Shown piece after piece: positions 1 through 4,377 of a stretch of DNA of 5,874 nt. The DNA comes from Congregibacter sp. (GTDB taxonomy: Bacteria; Pseudomonadota; Gammaproteobacteria; Pseudomonadales; Halieaceae). The number at the start of each line of letters is the position of its first letter. The first letter of the stretch is position 1. The stretch spans positions 1-5,874 of the forward strand of contig JACETJ010000094.1 in assembly GCA_013911345.1 (NCBI GenBank), given 5' to 3'. Made by a program: the position numbers and the translations under genes. The notes beneath the pieces are model-generated. The model did not search any database, was not told the DNA's origin, and worked only from the letters and a program-made list of their open reading frames with translations.

Positions 1-53
1 ACGCTGATCTCGACAATCTGGAAGCCGACATCATCGAGTGGGTGGACAGTTGA
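1..53 (+). CDS. 3' end of an unidentified gene
   Basis: An open frame enters from the left edge and ends at TGA (51-53). The visible tail reads ADLDNLEADIIEWVDS, which is acidic and probably helical. Sixteen residues are too few to name a family. The next gene begins 43 bases downstream on the same strand with its own ribosome binding site and no obvious terminator between, so the two are probably co-transcribed. That this frame is the coding one is inferred from its composition and from its clean stop just ahead of the next gene. Confidence 0.45.
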   Translation, partial: ADLDNLEADIIEWVDS

Positions 54-96
54 GCCCGTGATAAGGTGACAAAAAGACACGCTGGGGGAAGGGAGA

Positions 97-957
97 ATGC
101 AAGACGAGAAACGAGCGAGCACCACATCGGGTTACCCCATGCTGGCTGTGCTCCCCATAACCATTATCACAGGCATAGCGGGCGCCGCGCTTCTCAGCGG
201 TGTTGCAGTCAAGATCTTCGCCGTTTTGATCGCAGTGCTGGCCTCCATTTGTCTAGCCGGCTTTTACATGGTGGCGCCCAACGAGGGCCGAGTGTTACAG
301 CTGTTCGGGCAGTATGTGGGCACCGACCGCGCACTCGGGCTGCGATGGGCTAACCCTTTTTATTCTAAGCAGCGGGTCTCGCTGCGTATCCGCAATTTCG
401 AGAGTGGGCAGCTGAAGGTGAATGACTCGGCTGCGAATCCAATCGAGATTGCCGCCGTCGTGGTGTGGCGGGTAGTCGACACCGCAGAGGCCGTTTTCGA
501 AGTCGACGACTACGAAGACTACGTTGCCATTCAAAGTGAGGCAGCAATCCGCAATATGGCTACCAGCTATCCCTATGATGACCACGAGGGTGAATCGATC
601 ACACTGCGTGGCAGCGCCAATGAGATCGGCGATATTCTGAAGGCCGAGGTCCAGGAGCGTCTCGGCAAAGCCGGCGTCGAGGTGTTAGAAGCCCGCATCA
701 GCCATCTCGCCTACGCGCCCGAAATCGCCAGCGCCATGCTGCAGCGTCAGCAGGCGTCGGCCATCGTTGCCGCGCGCAGCAAGATCGTCGAAGGCGCGGT
801 GAGTATGGTGGAGGCCGCGCTCGAGCAACTCACCCAACGACAGATCATCGAACTCGACGCCCAGAGCAAGGCGTCGATGGTCAGCAATTTGCTCGTGATT
901 TTGTGCAGTGACCGCGCAGCGCAACCGGTGGTCAACAGCGGGAGCGGTGGCGGATAA
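97..957 (+). CDS. SPFH/Band 7 domain membrane protein
   Basis: A 286-residue membrane-anchored protein of the SPFH (stomatin/prohibitin/flotillin/HflK-C) superfamily. Residues 1-13 are polar. Two hydrophobic stretches follow (about 15-35 and 40-58), probably a hairpin or two membrane passes. The SPFH domain starts straight after, with the typical VAPNEGRVLQLFG segment (59-71), a GLRWANPF motif, and a mixed beta/alpha region to about residue 215. The last part is a helix rich in Ala, Gln and Glu (QRQQASAIVAARSKIVEGAV), the usual oligomerisation/coiled-coil segment, and the tail ends in a Gly/Ser run. SPFH proteins form membrane-bound rings or scaffolds, often linked to proteases or to membrane microdomain organisation; the partner here is unknown. 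The start at 97 is supported by GGAAGGGAG directly upstream; an in-frame ATG at 139 would remove the polar N-terminus and has no comparable site. The gene ends 4 bases from the stop of the convergent yaiI-type gene. Confidence 0.9.
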   Translation: MQDEKRASTTSGYPMLAVLPITIITGIAGAALLSGVAVKIFAVLIAVLASICLAGFYMVAPNEGRVLQLFGQYVGTDRALGLRWANPFYSKQRVSLRIRNFESGQLKVNDSAANPIEIAAVVVWRVVDTAEAVFEVDDYEDYVAIQSEAAIRNMATSYPYDDHEGESITLRGSANEIGDILKAEVQERLGKAGVEVLEARISHLAYAPEIASAMLQRQQASAIVAARSKIVEGAVSMVEAALEQLTQRQIIELDAQSKASMVSNLLVILCSDRAAQPVVNSGSGGG

Positions 958-961
958 CGAA

Positions 962-1417
962 CTAGCGCCCGCTCGTCGCGCGGGTCAGCACTCGGTCCAA
1001 TTGATCTGCGAAGGCCTTCCTGTCCGTCTGATTGAGCGGTGGCGGCCCACCCGTATGTTCGCCTGAAGCGCGCATGGTCTCCATGAAGTCACGCATCTGT
1101 AAGCGCTGACGGATATTATTCTGCGTGTAGCGCTCGCCCCTTGGCGTGATCACCAAAGCGCCTTTTTCGAGCACCTCACTCGCTAGCGGGATATCAGCAG
1201 TGATCACGAGATCATCCACCTCCACCCGCGCGGCAATTTCATGATCTGCCATGTCGGGCCCTTGGGCGACTTGATACAGGCTGATCAGTGGTGACGCGGG
1301 CACCTGAAACGACTGATTGGCAAACAGCGTTAATCTCAGGGAGCGTTTCTGGGCGGCTCGATAGAGAATATCGCGGATCACCACAGGGCAGGCGTCGGCA
1401 TCAACCAGAATCTGCAT
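962..1417 (-). CDS. yaiI: YaiI/YqxD family protein (UPF0178, DUF188)
   Basis: A 151-residue protein with the hallmarks of the YaiI/YqxD family. It opens with [13 protein letters not shown], the conserved acidic DADACP motif near the N-terminus. A central segment reads [25 protein letters not shown], with the Asp residues expected of a PIN-like/NYN-type metal-dependent nuclease fold. The C-terminal part has the [13 protein letters not shown] and [20 protein letters not shown] motifs usual for the family. Length is normal. The family is widespread but its cellular role is poorly established; a nuclease activity is suggested only by fold. The start is fixed, because the upstream frame meets a stop within three codons. 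AGGAGG lies at 1431-1436 on the minus strand, 13 bases from the ATG, which is rather far; a closer AAAGGA at 1420-1425 may help. The gene is convergent with the SPFH gene and divergent from the tRNA. Confidence 0.95.
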   Translation of the reverse strand: MQILVDADACPVVIRDILYRAAQKRSLRLTLFANQSFQVPASPLISLYQVAQGPDMADHEIAARVEVDDLVITADIPLASEVLEKGALVITPRGERYTQNNIRQRLQMRDFMETMRASGEHTGGPPPLNQTDRKAFADQLDRVLTRATSGR

Positions 1418-1511
1418 TGTCCTTTATCGACCTCCTGAGCAGTGCGTTTGACGACGATTATTTGAACGGAGCGGCCCTTGAAGCCGCTGCCGTGACGCGA
1501 TGACTCCGCCG

Positions 1512-1540
1512 CTGGCGGGTCGTTGCCAAGTGTGTATACT
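1512..1540 (+). promoter_or_regulatory. putative promoter of tRNA-Arg
   Basis: TATACT at 1535-1540 is a good -10 box. It is followed by the GC-rich stretch ACGCGCCC, a discriminator typical of stable-RNA promoters that are under stringent (ppGpp) control. The -35 region at the proper distance (CTGGCG, 1512-1517, 17-base spacer) matches the consensus poorly. The expected transcription start near 1547 would leave a leader of about 30 bases before the tRNA. Confidence 0.5.
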
Positions 1541-1575
1541 ACGCGCCCTGCCGAGGCAGTCCTCGGTCGCATTAC

Positions 1576-1652
1576 GCGGAATTAGCTCAGCTGGATAGAG
1601 CGTCGGTCTACGAAACCGAAGGTCGCAGGTTCGACTCCTGCATTCCGCGCCA
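1576..1652 (+). tRNA. tRNA-Arg(ACG)
   Basis: A complete 77-base cloverleaf. The acceptor arms are GCGGAAT (1576-1582) and ATTCCGC (1642-1648), with discriminator G and an encoded CCA (1650-1652). The D arm is GCTC/GAGC, and the anticodon stem is TCGGT/ACCGA around the loop CTACGAA. The anticodon is therefore ACG (1610-1612), which in bacteria is deaminated to ICG by TadA and reads CGU, CGC and CGA arginine codons. The T arm is GCAGG/CCTGC with loop TTCGACT. A short T-run (1660-1663) follows the CCA and may contribute to termination. It is a single isolated gene. No second copy of its 3' end, as an integrated element would leave, occurs in the window. Confidence 0.97.
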
Positions 1653-1704
1653 ACACCTCTTTTAGCACTATAAAATCAATAAATACCGTGACGCTCAATG
1701 GGCA

Positions 1705-1833
1705 TCACTCTTCCTTGTAGTCCTCATCGAGGACGCCCTTCGCCTTCAACTCCTTGGTGAGCTTCTCCAAACGGACAAAGGCCACCAAGCCCAGCATCCC
1801 AAAGACGAAACCCAAAACCGATAAACCTTCCAT
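1705..1833 (-). CDS. small single-pass membrane protein, 42 residues
   Basis: An ATG at 1831-1833 opens a 42-codon frame ending in TGA (1705-1707). The Shine-Dalgarno is very strong: the minus strand reads GGGGAGGTGGCTT immediately before the ATG. The protein has an N-terminal hydrophobic helix (MEGLSVLGFVFGMLGLVAFV, residues 1-20), then a charged, helical cytoplasmic segment (RLEKLTKELKAKG) and an acidic end (VLDEDYKEE). From memory, small proteins of this build, with a short TM helix followed by an RLEKLxKxLKxKG-like stretch and an acidic tail, recur in proteobacteria as uncharacterised hypothetical proteins; that resemblance is not checked. No function is known to me. The codon choice, the clear membrane/charged division and the ribosome binding site make it a likely real gene. 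It converges with the tRNA gene. Confidence 0.8.
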   Translation of the reverse strand: MEGLSVLGFVFGMLGLVAFVRLEKLTKELKAKGVLDEDYKEE

Positions 1834-2020
1834 AAGCCACCTCCCCTGTCTGCACGCGGTAGCTTACACCCTCGGCTGTTGGCGTCTCCTGCCGTCTGCT
1901 CGACGCACCCTGCCAATTCCTTGAACGGTGCAGGTCGCTAAGCGGCGATGAGAAGCAGGTTAGGAGACTATATCTGGACGCTCTTGCAGCAGACGTTGTT
2001 CAACCAATACGCGTCACTAT

Positions 2021-2081
2021 AGTCATGGGTAACAACAGTCATGGGTAACAACAGTCATGGGTAACAACAGTCATGGGTAAC
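2021..2081. repeat. tandem repeat, 16-bp unit, 3.8 copies
   Basis: The unit AGTCATGGGTAACAAC occurs at 2021-2036, 2037-2052 and 2053-2068, and its first 13 bases again at 2069-2081, all identical and without spacers. A 16-bp period is not a multiple of three, so it does not encode a protein repeat. On the minus strand it begins 15 bases past the stop of the small membrane-protein gene at 2096-2257, so it lies in that gene's 3' untranslated region or in non-transcribed DNA. Perfect identity between copies suggests recent expansion by slippage. Confidence 0.95.
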
Positions 2082-2095
2082 CGCGGTGCCAGCAA

Positions 2096-2257
2096 CTAAA
2101 GCAGCGAGGCGTTGATTGCGTAAGGTAGTGCGAACAGACAGCTCCAGTTGAACACGGTAAGCACCCAGAAATGGATAGGCAGCAGCTCTCTCGTCATAAA
2201 CAACGCCCCCTGAACCATCAGAGCACCGAGGCAGAGCCACACCATGGGTTCGGTCAC
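2096..2257 (-). CDS. small membrane protein, 53 residues, GTG start
   Basis: An unrecognised small protein. The minus strand has AGGAG (2264-2268), six bases before a GTG (2255-2257), which is an ideal placement. The next in-frame ATG (2243-2245) lies 18 bases from it, so GTG is the better start. The frame ends in TAG (2096-2098). The product begins MTEPMVWLCLGALMVQG and has two hydrophobic stretches: about residues 5-21, and about 29-47 (FWVLTVFNWSCLFALPYAI). A short polar turn, TRELLPI, separates them, so a helical hairpin in the inner membrane is likely. Trp, Phe and Cys are enriched in the second helix. It shares no recognisable family motif. A 14-bp tandem array lies directly before its ribosome binding site and a 16-bp array after its stop. 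A competing frame over the same DNA (2055-2240) gives a less coherent protein and runs into the tandem repeat. Confidence 0.68.
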   Translation of the reverse strand: MTEPMVWLCLGALMVQGALFMTRELLPIHFWVLTVFNWSCLFALPYAINASLL

Positions 2258-2268
2258 ACGCTACTCCT

Positions 2269-2310
2269 GATTGCCTGCTGATGATTGCCTGCTGACGGTT
2301 GCCTGCTAGT
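2269..2310. repeat. tandem repeat, 14-bp unit, 3 copies
   Basis: Three adjacent 14-bp units: GATTGCCTGCTGAT (2269-2282), GATTGCCTGCTGAC (2283-2296) and the diverged GGTTGCCTGCTAGT (2297-2310). A decayed fourth copy may follow at 2312-2324 (GTTAGCCGCTGAC). On the minus strand the array ends exactly at the AGGAG of the 53-residue protein gene, so it would lie in that gene's 5' untranslated region or promoter. The unit is unrelated to the 16-bp and 13-bp arrays elsewhere in the window. Confidence 0.9.
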
Positions 2311-2355
2311 TGTTAGCCGCTGACGCCTCGCCGCCTGCGGGTGCCTGAGCACCTC

Positions 2356-2380
2356 CTGACAGCTGCCATGCTGCTGTCAG
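2356..2380. promoter_or_regulatory. perfect 8-bp palindrome, candidate operator
   Basis: CTGACAGC (2356-2363) and GCTGTCAG (2373-2380) are exact inverted repeats separated by nine bases. The arm spacing fits a dimeric repressor or activator bound over about two helical turns, and the site lies between two divergent genes. A shorter hairpin, GGTGC/GCACC, ends three bases before it. No T-run follows on either strand, so it is unlikely to be an intrinsic terminator. Confidence 0.4.
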
Positions 2381-2414
2381 ATCGATAACGCGCAACACGT
2401 TCAGAAGAATAGTG

Positions 2415-2439
2415 GCCCCATTGGAGACACCGGTGGGGC
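2415..2439 (+). other. 10-bp RNA stem-loop in the methyltransferase upstream region
   Basis: GCCCCATTGG (2415-2424) pairs along its full length with CCGGTGGGGC (2430-2439) around the loop AGACA. Eight pairs are Watson-Crick and two are G-U in plus-strand RNA. On the minus strand the two G-U pairs become C-A mismatches, so the structure favours a plus-strand transcript. No U-run follows. It may be part of a structured leader of the downstream gene. Confidence 0.45.
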
Positions 2440-2598
2440 GCTCGTCTGGGGCCTGGACAGACTTTTGGTCTGCAAATAGTTACGCCCAAACCAAATCGCG
2501 GATCACATCCATTTTCCCGGCGAGACAAGCCACATTGGAGCTCGCCTCTCGGCGCCCAATTTTTTGCTGGCGCGAGCCGCTTTTTTGCGGTATCTCTA

Positions 2599-2634
2599 CG
2601 CCTGATCGAGCGCCTGACAGAACTGAATCAGGCG
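2599..2634. promoter_or_regulatory. palindrome with duplicated left arm just upstream of the methyltransferase gene
   Basis: CGCCTGAT (2599-2606) is the exact inverse of ATCAGGCG (2627-2634). A second copy of the left arm, CGCCTGA, lies at 2611-2617, exactly 12 bp after the first. The right arm could therefore pair with either left arm, giving two mutually exclusive hairpins in RNA, or the three sites could be binding sites for one regulator in DNA. The element ends 18 bases before the ribosome binding site of the methyltransferase gene. Confidence 0.45.
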
Positions 2635-2652
2635 AGCGCTGGCCGGCTTTAT

Positions 2653-2657
2653 GGGAG
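2653..2657 (+). promoter_or_regulatory. ribosome binding site that decides the methyltransferase start
   Basis: GGGAG (2653-2657) stands nine bases before the ATG at 2667. Neither the far-upstream in-frame ATG at 2412 nor the ATG at 2733 has a comparable site, so this element supports 2667 as the start. Confidence 0.7.
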
Positions 2658-2666
2658 AACCTGACG

Positions 2667-4214
2667 ATGGCGAGACGTGCTGGAGGCAGACAAGCGAGAC
2701 ACGCTCAGCGGAGCGCGCCGCTAGAAGAAACCATGAAGCCTGTGCGGCCCGGTGAACGCGGCGGACGCTACCACCCCTTTAGTGATCAGGACCTCGGCGC
2801 CATCGTCGAGAATATTTACCGTATTCTCGAAGAAGTCGGGTTCAAAGACGCCACACCACACTGCATTGAGACTTGTGAAGCCGTCGGCGCAGTGATGGGT
2901 GACGACGGCCGCTTACGCATGCCCCGTGCTGTGGTTGATGCAGCGCTCAAGCAAGCCAAACGCAACCTCACGCTGCATGCACAAGATCCGGAATTTGATC
3001 TGGATCTCTCGGGGTCTCGCGTGCACTTTGCTACGGCGGGCGCCGCGGTGATGATCGCCGACTCGATCAAGAACGAGTACCGCGACTCCACCACACGGGA
3101 CCTCTACGACCTCGCGCGTATTGCGGATAACTGCGAGCACATTCATATGTTCCAACGCATGTGCGTGCTGCGCGACCTGGACAATACCTACGAGATGGAT
3201 CTCAACACCACCTATTGTTGCGTAGCCGGCACACGCAAGCACGTGGGTGCAAGTTGGAGTAACTGTGACCATCTGGGTAAAGCGCTGGAGATGCTGCACA
3301 TCATTGCCGGTGGCGAAGCCGCGTGGCGAGCCCGACCGTTTGTCAGTCAATCGAACTGCTTTGTCGTGCCGCCCATGAAGTTTGCGCAGGAGGCACTGGA
3401 GTGCCTGCGCGTCGCGGTCGAGGGCGGGATGCCCGTGCTGCTCCTGTCAGCAGGGCAAGCCGGCGCCACCACACCAGCAACGCTGGCCGGCGCAGTCAGT
3501 CAAGCCTGGGCGGAGTGCATTGGCGGACTGGTGTATGTGAACGCCATCGAGCCCGGCGCGCCTGCCATCATCGGTGCGTGGCCCTTCGTTTCGGACCTCC
3601 GCACCGGCGCCATGAGCGGCGGGTCGCCAGAGCAAGGACTCATCTCCAGCGGCTGTGCTCAGCTGGGCCTCTATTTTGATTTGCCGTTTGGCACCGCCTG
3701 CGGCATGACCGATGCCAACATGCCTGATTTTCAGGCAGGCGCAGAGCGGGCCCATACGCTGATGCCACCGGCGTTGGCAGGTTCAAATCTGATCTACGAA
3801 GCTGCAGGCATGTACTCCAGTCTGCTGGGAGTCTGCCCGGAGAGCCTGATTCTCGATAACGATGTATTGGGCGCAACACTGCGGGCGGTGCGGGGCATCG
3901 AGGTCAACGAGCAAACGCTGGGCTTTGATGACCTTGCCGCGGTTTGTCTCGGCGATAAGGGTCACTACTTAGGTTCAGACCATACCCTGGCGGTGATGCA
4001 GAGTGAGTACCTCTACCCAGAGGTGGGAAATCGGTTCAGCCCCAACGTGTGGGAAGCTTCCGACAAGCCATTAGCGATCGACAACGCGATCCGCACCCGC
4101 GACCACATATTGGCGACCTATGTGCCGACGCACATCCCGCCCGAGGTCGACGCCGAGATTCGCGCGAAGTTCCCGATTCGTTTGATGACGGAAGATCTGG
4201 TGGAGAGCGCCTGA
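2667..4214 (+). CDS. MttB-family (trimethylamine methyltransferase-like) protein, non-pyrrolysine
   Basis: A 515-residue member of the MttB superfamily, whose members move a methyl group from a methylated amine to a corrinoid protein. The N-terminus MARRAGGRQARHAQRSAP and the following KPVRPGERGGRY are typical of aerobic marine members. A central (beta/alpha)8-barrel is expected over most of the length. Recognisable segments are HFATAGAAVMIAD (120-132), VGASWSNCDHLGKALEM (193-209), PVLLLSAGQAGATTPATLAG (256-275) and FGTACGMTDANMPDFQAGAE (341-360), with a hydrophobic AGSNLIYEAAGMY segment (371-383). No in-frame amber codon is present, so unlike archaeal MttB it lacks pyrrolysine. It is thus closer to the betaine-type (MtgB-like) enzymes, but substrate cannot be assigned by eye: glycine betaine, another quaternary amine or an unknown substrate are all possible. 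The start at 2667 is chosen from GGGAG upstream and from the family-like N-terminus; the frame is open back to 2412 but that part looks non-coding. It converges with a dimethylglycine-dehydrogenase-type gene. No corrinoid protein or reactivase gene is in view. Confidence 0.92.
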   Translation: MARRAGGRQARHAQRSAPLEETMKPVRPGERGGRYHPFSDQDLGAIVENIYRILEEVGFKDATPHCIETCEAVGAVMGDDGRLRMPRAVVDAALKQAKRNLTLHAQDPEFDLDLSGSRVHFATAGAAVMIADSIKNEYRDSTTRDLYDLARIADNCEHIHMFQRMCVLRDLDNTYEMDLNTTYCCVAGTRKHVGASWSNCDHLGKALEMLHIIAGGEAAWRARPFVSQSNCFVVPPMKFAQEALECLRVAVEGGMPVLLLSAGQAGATTPATLAGAVSQAWAECIGGLVYVNAIEPGAPAIIGAWPFVSDLRTGAMSGGSPEQGLISSGCAQLGLYFDLPFGTACGMTDANMPDFQAGAERAHTLMPPALAGSNLIYEAAGMYSSLLGVCPESLILDNDVLGATLRAVRGIEVNEQTLGFDDLAAVCLGDKGHYLGSDHTLAVMQSEYLYPEVGNRFSPNVWEASDKPLAIDNAIRTRDHILATYVPTHIPPEVDAEIRAKFPIRLMTEDLVESA

Positions 4215-4256
4215 ACCAACTTGGCGCACTCGGCGAGCTTAACGAACTTTGCGAAA

Positions 4257-4290
4257 GCACCGATAAACAGCACCGATAAACAGCGCCGAT
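4257..4290. repeat. tandem repeat, 13-bp unit, 2.6 copies
   Basis: GCACCGATAAACA occurs at 4257-4269 and 4270-4282, followed by a partial copy GCGCCGAT (4283-4290). It lies in the gap between the two convergent catabolic genes, 42 bases after the methyltransferase stop. It is a non-coding array of unknown role, unrelated in sequence to the 14-bp and 16-bp arrays. Confidence 0.85.
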
Positions 4291-4332
4291 GCATTGACGT
4301 CAGGAAAGCGTTGCTAGTGACGACCTGCTATC

Positions 4333-4377
4333 AACGCAATCCTTTGTAAGGTGCGCTTAGCACCGAATCTTTGCGTT
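4333..4377. terminator. nested inverted repeat between convergent genes, possible bidirectional terminator
   Basis: An outer pair of arms, AACGCAA (4333-4339) and TTGCGTT (4371-4377), encloses an inner hairpin GGTGC (4350-4354)/GCACC (4360-4364) with loop GCTTA. The loop contains the stop codon of the minus-strand dehydrogenase gene (4357-4359), and the right half lies within its last codons. The T-run is weak on both strands, so intrinsic termination is uncertain; it could also protect the mRNA 3' end. Its position between two convergent stops supports a role in ending transcription. Confidence 0.4.

Larger units (their letters stand above)
2311..2666. other. non-coding region rich in inverted repeats, upstream of the methyltransferase gene
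   Basis: No convincing gene is visible between the small membrane-protein gene and the methyltransferase start. The plus frame is open from 2412, but its first 85 codons do not look like protein and have no ribosome binding site. The region holds several stem-loops: GGTGC/GCACC (2340-2353), CTGACAGC/GCTGTCAG (2356-2380), a 10-bp stem at 2415-2439, CAGAC/GTCTG (2458-2472), CCGC/GCGG around six T (2577-2590), and CGCCTGAT/ATCAGGCG (2599-2634). It must contain the divergent promoters for both neighbours, but I see no clear -35/-10 pair. It matches no riboswitch consensus I can recognise. Confidence 0.6.

Noticed and set aside
1576..1652. tRNA-Arg as an attachment site for an integrated element
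   Set aside because: No integrase gene and no second copy of the tRNA 3' end occur in the window.
1948..2022. 24-codon plus-strand frame (MRSRLGDYIWTLLQQTLFNQ...)
   Set aside because: The composition is protein-like, but the ribosome binding site is weak, the frame is very short, and it ends at the edge of the 16-bp repeat array. It cannot be told from chance without homologues.
2021..2081. Short CRISPR-like array
   Set aside because: The 16-bp units are directly adjacent with no spacers, and no cas gene is in the window.
2055..2240. 61-codon minus-strand frame overlapping the 53-residue protein gene
   Set aside because: It reads the 53-residue gene in another frame, ends inside the tandem repeat, and lacks a ribosome binding site and hydrophobic pattern.
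2313..2528. 71-codon minus-strand frame in the non-coding region
   Set aside because: The product is Arg-rich and without pattern, typical of antisense reading of GC-rich DNA, and there is no good start context.
2412..2666. Upstream extension of the methyltransferase frame to an ATG at 2412, adding 85 residues
   Set aside because: The extra residues do not resemble the family or a signal sequence, there is no ribosome binding site at 2412, and the DNA is full of inverted repeats. GGGAG and a family-like N-terminus support 2667.
2311..2666. Cobalamin or glycine riboswitch upstream of the methyltransferase gene
   Set aside because: Either would fit the chemistry, but I find neither a B12-box-like motif nor the conserved glycine aptamer core.
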